Positions 37,657 to 46,406 of a DNA stretch of 64,000 bases are shown in pieces. Position numbers and translations under genes: made by a program. Under the pieces are notes generated by a model. The model did not search any database, had not been told where the DNA came from, and saw nothing but the letters and a program-made list of their open reading frames with translations. Numbering within the stretch: position 1 is the stretch's first letter; each line of letters starts with the position of its first letter. The DNA is from Xanthomonas sp. Leaf131 (GTDB lineage Bacteria > Pseudomonadota > Gammaproteobacteria > Xanthomonadales > Xanthomonadaceae), in the NCBI RefSeq assembly GCF_001423495.1, contig NZ_LMOG01000006.1, forward strand, positions 94,024 through 158,023, written 5' to 3'.

Positions 37657-38604
37657 ATGCCCGATTCTCTAAGATCCATCCACGTCGTTGCCGGTGTGAT
37701 CACCGACCCCCGCGGCCGCATCCTGCTCACCCGCCGCACCGAAACCCGCGACATGCCCGGCCTGTGGGAATTCCCCGGTGGCAAGCGCGAACCCGGCGAA
37801 ACCTCCGAACAGGCATTGGTACGCGAGCTCAACGAAGAGCTCGGTATCGAGGCGCAGGTCGGCGAGTGGCTGATGGACGTGCCGCAGCTGTATCCAGACA
37901 AGCGGCTGCGCCTGGAAGTGCGCCACATCACTGCATGGAAAGGCAGTCCGCGCGGGCGCGAAGGCCAGGCGATGACCTGGGTGGCTGCGGACAAGCTGAT
38001 GCGGTATTCGATGCCGCCGGCCGACGTGCCGGTGGTGGGCGTCCTCCGCCAGCCCGACCGCTACCTGATCACGCCCGAACCGGACGACGACGTGCTCTGG
38101 CTGGAAGGCCTGGAGCGTGCGCTGCAAGACGGCATCACGCGTATCCAGTTACGTGCGCGGCAGGCCGAACCCGCGCACTGGAAGTCACTGCTGCACCAGG
38201 CGATGCGCCTGCGTGGTCGTGTGCGCGCGCAGTTGCTGCTCAATCGCGATATCGCGTTGGCCAGCGAACTCGGCATCGGCGTGCACCTGGGTTCCGAACA
38301 ACTGGCCGCACTGCAGGAACGCCCGTTGCCGGCTGAGCAGCTGGTCGCCGCCTCGTGCCACGGGCTGGACGATCTGCGCCACGCACAGCGGCTCGGCTGC
38401 GATTTCGCGGTGCTGGGGCCGGTGCAGGCGACTGCCTCGCATCCGGGTGCGACACCCTTGGGATGGGACGGTTTCGAAGCCTTGCGCGAGCAGGTCTCGC
38501 TGCCGATCTACGCACTCGGCGGCATGCAGGTCGACGACCTGCGCGAAGCACGTTCGCATGGTGCGCAGGGCATCGCCGCGATTCGCTCGCTCTGGCCGCA
38601 ATGA
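37657..38604 (+). CDS. mutT: MutT-type Nudix hydrolase fused to a ThiE-like domain
   Basis: The N-terminal half (about 1-135) is a MutT-like Nudix domain with a perfect Nudix box (Gly42 to Ile64, REPGE and RELNEELGI) that would clear oxidised dGTP. The C-terminal half (about 145-315) resembles thiamine-phosphate synthase (TenI/ThiE), with IQLRARQ, LLLNRDIALASELGIGVHLGS and FAVLGPVQATASHPG. This fusion is known in gammaproteobacteria; the role of the second domain is unsettled. ATG 37657 is the first start consistent with the domain. It overlaps the next gene by 4 nt. Confidence 0.9.
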   Translation: MPDSLRSIHVVAGVITDPRGRILLTRRTETRDMPGLWEFPGGKREPGETSEQALVRELNEELGIEAQVGEWLMDVPQLYPDKRLRLEVRHITAWKGSPRGREGQAMTWVAADKLMRYSMPPADVPVVGVLRQPDRYLITPEPDDDVLWLEGLERALQDGITRIQLRARQAEPAHWKSLLHQAMRLRGRVRAQLLLNRDIALASELGIGVHLGSEQLAALQERPLPAEQLVAASCHGLDDLRHAQRLGCDFAVLGPVQATASHPGATPLGWDGFEALREQVSLPIYALGGMQVDDLREARSHGAQGIAAIRSLWPQ

Positions 38605-39125
38605 CTGCGCAGCTGGCGACCCTGGTGGTGTTCGGCGGGTTGCCGGGCGTCGGCAAGAGTTCCATTGCACAGCGGCTGCTCACGCACTGTAATGCGGTGT
38701 ACCTGCGCATCGACAGCATCGAGCAGGCGCTGCGCTACAGCGGTGCACTCGCTCACGATGTCGGACCGGCCGGCTATCTGGTTGCCTACGCCATTGCAGA
38801 GGCAAATCTGCGCCAAGGCCAGGTAGTGGTCGCCGATAGCGTCAACCCCTTGCCGGTCACCCGTGACGCATGGCGTGACGTGGCGCGTCGCACACACAGC
38901 CGCCTGCTGGAGATCGAAGTGGTCTGCAGCGATCGCGATGTTCACCGGCAGCGTGTGGAATCGCGGCACAGCGAGGTTGCCGGACTGCGCATGCCGGATT
39001 GGTCTTCCGTACTTGCGCATGACTATGTGGCCTGGACCGAGCCGCACTGGGTGATCGACAGCGCCGTGCTGAGTGCGGAGCAAGCGGTCGCAGAGATCAT
39101 GCATCGGCTTGCTGCTGAGTCTTGA
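38601..39125 (+). CDS. P-loop ATPase/kinase of unknown substrate
   Basis: This 174-residue AAA_33/zeta-like P-loop protein has Walker A GLPGVGKS (residues 13-20), a Walker-B-like VVVADSVNP and an Arg-containing lid (HRQRVESRHSEV). Such proteins phosphorylate small molecules or nucleotides. The ATG overlaps the mutT stop (ATGA), so its translation is coupled to MutT and it may act in nucleotide metabolism. It is convergent with the DUF4124 gene, with 117 nt between and nothing notable in it. Confidence 0.8.
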   Translation: MTAQLATLVVFGGLPGVGKSSIAQRLLTHCNAVYLRIDSIEQALRYSGALAHDVGPAGYLVAYAIAEANLRQGQVVVADSVNPLPVTRDAWRDVARRTHSRLLEIEVVCSDRDVHRQRVESRHSEVAGLRMPDWSSVLAHDYVAWTEPHWVIDSAVLSAEQAVAEIMHRLAAES

Positions 39126-39242
39126 AGCGTTTGGCGAGCCGTGTGCCTGCGCGCAGGCAACTTCATCACTGCGTGGCAGATGCCGATTCCGCGCGCTGGC
39201 GGCGGCCGCTTGGCGATGACTGCAGCGGTTTTATCAGCCGAT

Positions 39243-39830
39243 TCAAAACGTCACCCAGAAGCAGTTGTATTGCCGGCGCAGGCGCAGCACGCTGCGTGCG
39301 GGCGTGCCGCTGGCGAGGTTTTGTTCCAGGCGCAGGCCCCACGGGCGTGGGCGGCTTGGGGTTGCCGGAAGCGGGGCGTCGATGGCGCTGCCGTCCAAGG
39401 ATGGTGCGGCGTCTGCATCGGCCTGCCACGCCGGCGTCTCGCTTTGCGGGTACATCGGCGCGATGTCCAATAGGGGGCGTTGCACGATCGCTTCCAGGCG
39501 GCTCAACACCTGGTTGGCAGCGGCATCGGACTGGCCGCTCCACAGGTACAGGCTGGACAGCCGGTTGACGTCGCGGCTGTCCACCGCCAGTTGCAGTAAC
39601 GACACCAGCTCGCTCAGCCGACGTGGGCAGCCGTAGCGATACAGGCCAGTGTTGCCTTGCGTGCGCGTGGCCGGTGGCGGGCGCGATGCGGCGCCGACGT
39701 CTTCGCAGCGACGGTCGGTGAACATGGTCTGCCCATCGGGCGTGACGCAGCGACGGATCTCCTGCGCCTGCACGCGTGCGGCGGGGCCAAGGCAGAACAA
39801 CAGCAGCAACGGCAGCAGGAGGCGAGGCAT
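39243..39830 (-). CDS. DUF4124 domain periplasmic protein
   Basis: This 195-residue exported protein has a Sec signal peptide (MPRLLLPLLLLFCLGPAARVQA), then the DUF4124-type RRCVTPDGQTMFTDRRCEDVG with two Cys, a helical middle (LSELVSLLQLAVDSRDVNRLSSLYLW) and a Pro-rich C-terminal part ending LRLRRQYNCFWVTF. Function is unknown. The start ATG 39830 is the first residue of the signal peptide. A much longer frame upstream is antisense to metF and other DNA. Confidence 0.8.
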   Translation of the reverse strand: MPRLLLPLLLLFCLGPAARVQAQEIRRCVTPDGQTMFTDRRCEDVGAASRPPPATRTQGNTGLYRYGCPRRLSELVSLLQLAVDSRDVNRLSSLYLWSGQSDAAANQVLSRLEAIVQRPLLDIAPMYPQSETPAWQADADAAPSLDGSAIDAPLPATPSRPRPWGLRLEQNLASGTPARSVLRLRRQYNCFWVTF

Positions 39831-39979
39831 CGGCGCAGCGTAACGGTGCGCGCGTGAGCCGGCGAACAACGCAGCGGTGCCACCCACGCGTGCACCTCGC
39901 TCGCTGGTCACGCGCGTGCTTGCGAAGGAGGTGATCCGCAAAGACCTGCCTGTGGAGAGCGTGCCTTGGACGGCTTGCC

Positions 39980-40807
39980 TCAGCGTCCGAGCAGCTGCAA
40001 CACCTGCGTGGTCGGCTTGGCCAGGTTGAGCGTGTAGAAGTGCAGGGCCGGCGCGCCGCCGGCGATCAGGCGCTCGCACAAGGTGGCCACGACGTCCGCA
40101 CCGAAGGCGCGCACCGCATCGGCATCGTCGCCGTAGGACTGCATCTTCTTGCCGATCCAGCGCGGGATTTCGGCACCGCATTGTTCGGAAAAACGCCGCA
40201 GCTGCGAGAAGTTGGAGATCGGCATGATGCCGGGAATGATCGGTACCTCCACGCCCATGCGCTGCACCGTGTCGCGGAAATGAAAGTACGCATCGGCGTT
40301 GTAGAAATACTGGGTGATCGCCGCATCGGCGCCGGCATCCACCTTGGCCTTGAAGTAGCGCAGGTCGCTCAGCGCATCGGTCGCCTGCGGATGGGTTTCC
40401 GGATAGGCGCCGACTTCGATACGGAAGGCATCGCCATGCTCGGCGCGGATGAAGGCGATCAGGTCCGAGGCATAGCGCAGGTCGCCGGGATGGCCCATGC
40501 CCGAGGGCAGATCGCCGCGCAGGGCGACGATGCGGGTACAGCCGATGGCGCGATAGAGCTTGAGCAGCTCGCGGATTTCCTGCCGGTTGCCACCGACGCA
40601 GGACAGATGCGGGGCGGCTTCGAAACCGTGTTTCTGCTTGAGGTGGCGCACCGTCTCGGAGGTGTAGCTGAGCGTGGAGCCGCCGGCACCGAAGGTGCAC
40701 GACACATACTCCGGCGCGTAGCCCTTCAATTTGGCCGCAGTGCGGTCCAGCTGCGCGCGCTGGTCGTCGGTCTTGGGCGGGTAAAACTCGAAACTGAGAT
40801 GCGTCAT
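39980..40807 (-). CDS. metF: MetF, 5,10-methylenetetrahydrofolate reductase
   Basis: MetF makes 5-methyl-THF for methionine synthesis. The 275-residue TIM-barrel flavoprotein has LSFEFYPPKTDDQ, YVSCTFGAGGST, CTRIVALRGDLPSG, VGAYPETHPQA, AAITQYFYNADAYFHF and IPGIMPISNFSQL. ATG 40807 gives the family N-terminus; ten in-frame codons upstream are not conserved. It belongs to the same methyl cycle as ahcY about 12 kb away. No riboswitch is recognisable in its leader. Confidence 0.95.
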   Translation of the reverse strand: MTHLSFEFYPPKTDDQRAQLDRTAAKLKGYAPEYVSCTFGAGGSTLSYTSETVRHLKQKHGFEAAPHLSCVGGNRQEIRELLKLYRAIGCTRIVALRGDLPSGMGHPGDLRYASDLIAFIRAEHGDAFRIEVGAYPETHPQATDALSDLRYFKAKVDAGADAAITQYFYNADAYFHFRDTVQRMGVEVPIIPGIMPISNFSQLRRFSEQCGAEIPRWIGKKMQSYGDDADAVRAFGADVVATLCERLIAGGAPALHFYTLNLAKPTTQVLQLLGR

Positions 40808-41016
40808 CACGGCGGGTCCGGCGGATCGTGCGGGCATAATATCGCTTCATCGCGATGCATACATATTTGGTTGCGGGTGTCCCGATTCCGAGTGTCCCGG
40901 CATGTGCTGCGTGCAAGGCGTCGGCGCGGTACCGTTGCAGCTGGGGCTGCTTGCGCGGGTGCGCAGCGCACGCGGTAAGCTGCCGAGCACCCCACGCCAC
41001 TTGATCGGAGCGCGAC

Positions 41017-41253
41017 ATGCAAGAACAGGAAATGGATGTAATCGCCGAATCGTTGGGCCGTATCTGGGTCGCGCTGGCGCGCAGCGTCGGCGACCTGGCG
41101 CTCGCTCTGGCCGAACAACCCGGTGTGGATGGCGACAAGTTGCTGAGCGACTTCGCTGCACGCCTGCCTTCGGGCCAGGATGACGGCACCTCCAAGGTGT
41201 TCGAGGCGATTCGCCAATACATCGATCAGGGCGTCGCTCCCAGCGAGGAGTGA
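41017..41253 (+). CDS. Small hypothetical protein, divergent from metF
   Basis: This 78-residue acidic protein (MQEQEMDVIAESLGRIWVALA at the start) is not recognised. It looks alpha-helical, has no signal peptide, and ends QYIDQGVAPSEE. GGAG lies 6 nt upstream of ATG 41017, and codon use resembles neighbouring genes, which supports it being real. The next gene follows after 180 nt. Confidence 0.6.
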   Translation: MQEQEMDVIAESLGRIWVALARSVGDLALALAEQPGVDGDKLLSDFAARLPSGQDDGTSKVFEAIRQYIDQGVAPSEE

Positions 41254-41433
41254 TCCGCGCCACGCGCGTCTGCGTGAGTGCAGGCGCGCGTGCTGCGAAT
41301 CAAGCGTGTCCGATTGTTCGACCGTACGGAGTTGCAGCAGTGCCGGGGCCGCTTGGTGCATCAACGCCGCGCCTGCGCCAAGCGTTGACGCCTGCATGCC
41401 TACACTGGAGGCACTTTCTACGGAGTGCCTTGC

Positions 41434-42411
41434 ATGAGCGACACCACCATGACCGCCATCGCCATCCGCGATGGCAAAGGCAATGCGGATGCGCTGTACG
41501 CCAGCGAGCAACCGCGCCCGCGTCCCGCGCCGGGGCAGGTACTGATTCGCGTGCACGCCGCCGGCATCAATCGTCCCGATTTGCTGCAGCGTGCCGGCCA
41601 CTATCCACCGCCGCCGGGCGCGCCGGAGACGCTTGGGTTGGAAATTGCTGGCGAAATCGTGGAGCCGGCCGGGCGCTGGAAGGTGGGCGACCGGGTGTGT
41701 GCATTGCTGGGCGGTGGCGGCTACGCGCAGTACGCAGTAGTCGATGCGCGGCATGTGTTGCCGATTCCGGCCGGCATGGATCTGGTACACGCTGCGGCAC
41801 TGCCGGAAACCATTTTTACCGCATACACCAACCTGTTCGAGCATGGCCGGCTGGCGGCCGGCGAGTGGTTGTTGCTGCATGGCGCTACCTCCGGGATCGG
41901 TGTCACTGCGATTCAAATGGCCAAGGCTGCCGGTGCGCATGTGTTGGCCACCGCGCGTTCGGCCGGCAAGGCGGCACAGGCGCGCGAGTTGGGCGCCGAT
42001 GTGGCGATCGACTCCACCACCGAATCGTTTGTCGCCGTGGCCAAGGCGCACGGCGGTGTGGATGTGTCGCTCGACATGGTGGGCGCTGCGGTGTTCGCCG
42101 ACACCCTGGAAGCGCTCAATCCGCGCGGGCGCATCGTCTACATCGCCTCGCAGGCCGGCTCGACCATCGAGGTGCCGATCCCGCTGCTGATGCGCAAGCA
42201 GGCCATTCTCACCGGTTCGACGCTACGCCCGCGCAGTGCCGACGAAAAAGCGCGTCTGGCGGCGGAAGTGGAGCGTGTGGTGTGGCCATGGATCGCGCAG
42301 GGCAAGCTGCGCGTGTTGCTCGACAAGCGCTTCCCGCTCAGCGAGGCCGCTGCGGCGCATCGCTATCTGGAACAGGGCAGCCATCTGGGCAAGGTCGTGC
42401 TGGAAATGTGA
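41434..42411 (+). CDS. NAD(P)H-quinone oxidoreductase, PIG3/zeta-crystallin type
   Basis: This 325-residue medium-chain reductase lacks zinc ligands and shows the quinone-reductase pattern: VRVHAAGINRPDLLQR-type region, PPPPGAPETLGLEIAGEI, NADPH motif LLHGATSGIGVTAIQMAKA and SLDMVGAAVF. It should reduce quinones in the cytosol with one or two electrons. ATG 41434 (MSDTTMTAIAI) is preferred over the ATG three codons upstream. Confidence 0.88.
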   Translation: MSDTTMTAIAIRDGKGNADALYASEQPRPRPAPGQVLIRVHAAGINRPDLLQRAGHYPPPPGAPETLGLEIAGEIVEPAGRWKVGDRVCALLGGGGYAQYAVVDARHVLPIPAGMDLVHAAALPETIFTAYTNLFEHGRLAAGEWLLLHGATSGIGVTAIQMAKAAGAHVLATARSAGKAAQARELGADVAIDSTTESFVAVAKAHGGVDVSLDMVGAAVFADTLEALNPRGRIVYIASQAGSTIEVPIPLLMRKQAILTGSTLRPRSADEKARLAAEVERVVWPWIAQGKLRVLLDKRFPLSEAAAAHRYLEQGSHLGKVVLEM

Positions 42412-42570
42412 CTGCGCGGTCACCTGCCTGGCATGCGCGTGCGTGTCAGGCAGGTGCGCTCCGCATCCTCGTTAAACGCCGAACAACTTCGCATTGCGCA
42501 GAGTGAGTGGTCATACCTGGTCGTAACAATCGACAGAAGGTGTACTCACTCTCGACAGCGAAGGAATCGA

Positions 42571-44352
42571 ATGATGCGGACCTCTTTGGGCGTGGCATTG
42601 CTGGCATCCACCGTGACGGTATGCAGCGCAGGCACCGCATCTGCAGCAACGTCGGAGCTGCCTGCATCTGGTCAGTTGCCAGCGGTCAGTGCCAGTGTGC
42701 CGATGGCAAGTGTTCCGATGGCTCCCGAGCGCGTCCTGCAGGTCAGTCTCGTGCTCAAGCCGCGCACGGATGCAGCCGCGCAGCACGCGGCGATCGAGCA
42801 ATGGCTGATGCGCGATGCGGCCGACCCGCTGCTGCGGGGCCCATTGGACAAGAGCGCCGCGGCGGCTACCGGCAACATCGCCCAGGTCAAGGACTACCTG
42901 CGCAGGTACGGCATCACCGATGTGCAGGTCGTCTCCGATGGTCGCGTGCTGCAGGCCAGTGGTACGGCGGCGGCGTTGCAGGCGGCGTTCGCGGTGACGC
43001 TGCGCACGGCCAGCGTCGATGGGCGTGCGGTGTACTTCAATCAGAGTGCGATCGTTCTTCCTGCCGCATTGCGGCCCATCGTGCAGGGTGTGGTGGGGTT
43101 GGATAACCTGCGTGTTGCCCGGTCGCCGCAGCGCCCGCCGCTGCACACCGATGCGCACCTTGCCGATCGGATGTTGCGCACCAGCGCGCTTGCCGCGCCT
43201 GCTGCCGCTGCTTCCGAGGTGGTGCAGCACAGTGTGGAAGAACTCAATAGTGCGTACGGTGCCAGCGCGTTGGCACCGGCCAGCAGCGTGGTGGGTGCGG
43301 TGATCGCTGTCGGCAATCTGCAGACCACGCTGCTACGTCTGCAGCATTTCCAGACAGTGCATGGCCTGCAGACTCCGGTCACCGTCGTCACGGTGGGCGA
43401 TCCGGCCGCGCCGGGCTATCGCTCCGTCAACGACGAGATCGAATGGGACATGGATACCCAGTTGCTGCTCGGCAGCGCCGGCGGGTTGAAACGCCTGATC
43501 ATCTACAACGTGCCGGATTTCACCTTCAAGAGTTTGATCGACGGCATGACGCGTGCCAGCGACGACAACCTGGCGCGTGTGGTCAGCATGTCGATCGGCG
43601 CGGCCGAAACCGATATAAACGCTGCAGTGTTCGAGGCAATGGATGCGAGCCTGGCAAAGGCTGTCCGGCAGGGACAGAATTTCCTGATCTCCAGCGGCGA
43701 CGATGGCATTTACCAGCCGCTGAGCGCGCGCGCGAATGCGCCGTACTACGACAGCCTGGCGGGTCGCCCGCAGCAGCGCCAGGTGGCGTTTCCCGCGTCG
43801 GACCCGTACGCCATTGCCGTGGGAGCCACCGAGTTGCAGACCAAGGTGGGCAGTCCGGGGAGTTACGTGGCCGAGCGCGTGTGGAACGCGGGTGTAGGCG
43901 GCCAGATCACGCAGGGCGGGATGAGCAGGCTCGGCGCTGCGCCACAGTGGCAAAAGACCCTCATCGCAGGGCAGGTGAACTCCGGGCGGCGTGCGGTGCC
44001 GGACGTCAGTTTCAACGGTGCGTTCTCCAGTAGCGCGCAGATCCTGGGCACCGACGCGCAAGGCAATGAAGAGATCTGGCATGTGCTGGGTACCAGCGCC
44101 TCCGCGCCGACCTTCGCCGGCTATGTCGCGCGGCTGCTGCAATCGCATCCGAACCTGGGCTTCATCGGCCCGCAGATCTATCGCTATGCGAGCCAGCGCA
44201 ACGATGCGCGACGCAAACATGATGTGCTGGCCGGAACCAATGGCCTGTATGGCGATGGGTATGTGGCCGCAAGCGGCTGGGACTTTGCGTCGGGTTGGGG
44301 CAGCCTGGATATCGCCGATTTCGACCGTTTCCTGGCACACGCCTCACCCTGA
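42571..44352 (+). CDS. S53 family serine-carboxyl protease (sedolisin / xanthomonalisin type), secreted
   Basis: This is a secreted acid protease made as a pro-enzyme of 593 residues. It has a signal peptide (about 1-26), a pro-domain (about 45-200, Pro_kumamolisin_activ, with VLQVSLVLKPRTDAAAQ) and a catalytic domain with Glu291 and Asp295 (EWDMD), oxyanion Asp377 in SSGDDG, and nucleophile Ser509 in GTSASAP. All catalytic residues are present. The C-terminal GWDFASGWGSLD fits the calcium site. AAGGA lies 5 nt before ATG 42571. A role in plant-tissue degradation is plausible but inferred. Confidence 0.92.
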   Translation: MMRTSLGVALLASTVTVCSAGTASAATSELPASGQLPAVSASVPMASVPMAPERVLQVSLVLKPRTDAAAQHAAIEQWLMRDAADPLLRGPLDKSAAAATGNIAQVKDYLRRYGITDVQVVSDGRVLQASGTAAALQAAFAVTLRTASVDGRAVYFNQSAIVLPAALRPIVQGVVGLDNLRVARSPQRPPLHTDAHLADRMLRTSALAAPAAAASEVVQHSVEELNSAYGASALAPASSVVGAVIAVGNLQTTLLRLQHFQTVHGLQTPVTVVTVGDPAAPGYRSVNDEIEWDMDTQLLLGSAGGLKRLIIYNVPDFTFKSLIDGMTRASDDNLARVVSMSIGAAETDINAAVFEAMDASLAKAVRQGQNFLISSGDDGIYQPLSARANAPYYDSLAGRPQQRQVAFPASDPYAIAVGATELQTKVGSPGSYVAERVWNAGVGGQITQGGMSRLGAAPQWQKTLIAGQVNSGRRAVPDVSFNGAFSSSAQILGTDAQGNEEIWHVLGTSASAPTFAGYVARLLQSHPNLGFIGPQIYRYASQRNDARRKHDVLAGTNGLYGDGYVAASGWDFASGWGSLDIADFDRFLAHASP

Positions 44353-44420
44353 TTCTGCGCCGCTGCCGTGCAGTGCGGCGCCGAGACGATCGGTGCCGCA
44401 CCGCATGCAGATACCAGCAG

Positions 44421-44819
44421 TTACAGCGTGGTGTCGACCACCGCTTCGATGTGGTGCCCGTCGGGGTCGATGACGAACGCGGCGTAGTAATCGTCGCCAT
44501 AATCCGGCCGCAAACCGGGCGCGCCGTTGCAGCTGCCGCCGTGCTGCAGCGCGGCCAGATGAAAGGCGTCTACCGCGCCGGCGTTTGCCGCAGCGAATGC
44601 CAGATGGAAGCCGTCCCCCGGCGCGCACTGCATTGACGGGCGTTGCTTCAACGCCAGGCTATCTTCGCCGCCGGGCCGGCCGTAGCCGACCGCCTGATCG
44701 AGCGTGCCAGGCTGCAGATCGGACCACACCCGCACATAGCCGAGCGCGCCGAGCACGGCGTCGTAAAAGGTCGCCGATGCCTCGATCGTGCGAACGCCCA
44801 GCGAAACGTGATGCAACAT
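44421..44819 (-). CDS. VOC family protein (glyoxalase-like)
   Basis: This 132-residue protein begins MLHHVSLGVRTIEASATFYDAVLGALGY and ends AAFVIDPDGHHIEAVVDTTL, which marks a single-domain vicinal-oxygen-chelate protein with candidate metal ligands His4 and Glu near the C-terminus. It may be a lactoylglutathione-lyase-like enzyme; the substrate is unknown. It is convergent with the S53 protease, and GC-rich hairpins (about 44360-44400) lie between them. Confidence 0.85.
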   Translation of the reverse strand: MLHHVSLGVRTIEASATFYDAVLGALGYVRVWSDLQPGTLDQAVGYGRPGGEDSLALKQRPSMQCAPGDGFHLAFAAANAGAVDAFHLAALQHGGSCNGAPGLRPDYGDDYYAAFVIDPDGHHIEAVVDTTL

Positions 44820-45232
44820 CGATGCAATCCTTCAGTGATGACGGCACGGTGGTGTGACGCGGCGATCGTGGTCTCTGCCGGTGCCTGCGTCAATTGGCGG
44901 GTCAGCAAGATTGGCCCTGTCGCATCTGCCTTCCGATTCAAGAGGCGCCGCCGCCTGTTGAAGGCTGCGACCAGCGAGGCGTACTGCGCATTCGCAACGC
45001 TGCGACCGCAACGATGCCGCAATGGCCGTCCCTGCAGCGCCACCGGCTGCGCAGGTATAGCAAAACAAGCAGGAGCGATGTCTCGCGGCGAGCCGCAGCC
45101 TGACCGTACACTGCGTCCTCGCGTGCAGGGCTGCGGATCTGCATCGCGCCATTGCCGCATCGGCCCCGCGCAATCGCCTGCCTCCTGCGATCGCAGCGGT
45201 GCTGTCACTTCCACATCAGCACGAAGGTTTCG
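44820..45232. other. Divergent intergenic region without recognised gene
   Basis: About 410 nt between the VOC gene and the Gfo/Idh/MocA gene. Several overlapping open frames here look like chance frames in GC-rich DNA. CTATACC at about 45054-45060 (minus strand GGTATAG) could be a -10-like element. Nothing else is supported. Confidence 0.5.
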
Positions 45233-46168
45233 ATGAAGCATCCAGACGCATTGCGCATTGCCCTTGTCGGTATCGGCAAGATCGCCCGCGACCAGCACGT
45301 GCCCACCATCGCCGCGCGCGACGATGTGCAACTGGTCGCCACCGTGAGCCGGCATGGCACGGTCGACGGCGTGCCGGCCTATCACAGCTTGGAAGAGGCG
45401 TTTGCTGCGCATCCGCAGATCGAGGCCGTGGCGTTGTGCACGCCGCCGGTCGGGCGGCATGCGCTCGCCCAGGCCGCGCTGACATCAGGACGCCATGTGT
45501 TTCTGGAAAAACCCCCCGCCGCCACGCTTGCAGAAATCCATGATCTGCGCGTCGTGGCACAGCGCGCGCAACGCAGCGTGTTCACCAGCTGGCATTCGCG
45601 TTGCGCCGCCGCCGTGGAGCCGGCGCGCCAATGGTTGGCCGACAAACAGATCCTGCGCGCGCATATCACCTGGAAAGAAGACATCCGTCATTGGCATCCG
45701 GGGCAGGACTGGATTCTCGAGCCGGGCGGCATGGGCGTGTTCGATCCCGGCATCAACGCGCTGTCCATCGTCACGTATCTATTGCCGCGCCCCTTTGCGC
45801 TGCGCGAAGCAGAGTTGCACACGCCGGAAAATCGCCAGGCACCGCTGTACGCCAAACTCGCTTTTGTCGACACCGCAGGGGTGCCGGTGACGGCCGAATT
45901 CGACTTCCTGCAGACCGGTCATCAGCGCTGGGACATCGAGGTGGAAACCACTGCAGGCCTGCTCATGCTTAGCGAGGGCGGGGCCAAGCTGAGTATCGAT
46001 GGCCAGCCGCAGACAGTGGATGCGGCCGGCGAGTACGACGGTTTGTATCGGCGTTTTGTGCAGTTGGCGCGCGCAGGTGAGTCGGAAGTGGATGTCACGC
46101 CATTCGTGCACGTTGCCGATGCGTTCCTGCTGGCCGCGCGCAAGGTCACTGCACCGTTTGCCTGGTAG
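45233..46168 (+). CDS. Gfo/Idh/MocA family oxidoreductase, probably D-galactose 1-dehydrogenase-like
   Basis: This 311-residue NAD(P)-dependent sugar dehydrogenase has the Rossmann start LRIALVGIGKIARDQHVP, the EKPPAATLAEI motif (conserved Lys) and the substrate half with WKEDIRHWHPGQDWI and GGMGVFDPGINALSI. The latter resembles galactose or arabinose dehydrogenases. ATG 45233 gives a proper start; the upstream codons are not conserved. The exact sugar is not certain. Confidence 0.82.
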   Translation: MKHPDALRIALVGIGKIARDQHVPTIAARDDVQLVATVSRHGTVDGVPAYHSLEEAFAAHPQIEAVALCTPPVGRHALAQAALTSGRHVFLEKPPAATLAEIHDLRVVAQRAQRSVFTSWHSRCAAAVEPARQWLADKQILRAHITWKEDIRHWHPGQDWILEPGGMGVFDPGINALSIVTYLLPRPFALREAELHTPENRQAPLYAKLAFVDTAGVPVTAEFDFLQTGHQRWDIEVETTAGLLMLSEGGAKLSIDGQPQTVDAAGEYDGLYRRFVQLARAGESEVDVTPFVHVADAFLLAARKVTAPFAW

Positions 46169-46262
46169 ACCGCAATCCACGCCGACGCTTTACTGAGCGA
46201 AGAGTGCATGCGCTGCATCGTGCAACGCATGTGCACAGTGGCATGATGCGGCTGTTTGATGA

Positions 46263-46297
46263 AACGCCTCCGCACGCCATGTGCCAACGGAGGCGTT
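46263..46297. terminator. Stem-loop between the convergent dehydrogenase and amylase genes
   Basis: The perfect 10-bp arms AACGCCTCCG/CGGAGGCGTT (46263-46272 and 46288-46297) with a 15-nt loop are followed by GTTCC. This probably ends one or both convergent genes. Confidence 0.55.
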
Positions 46298-46406
46298 GTT
46301 CCCACTGGTTGTCGCAGCTGCTGCATGGCGCGACGATGCTGGAAGATTGGCTCTTCCAGCATCCGCCGAAAATGCAACCGCAAGCGCGTGCTGCTCGATC
46401 AGCAGC

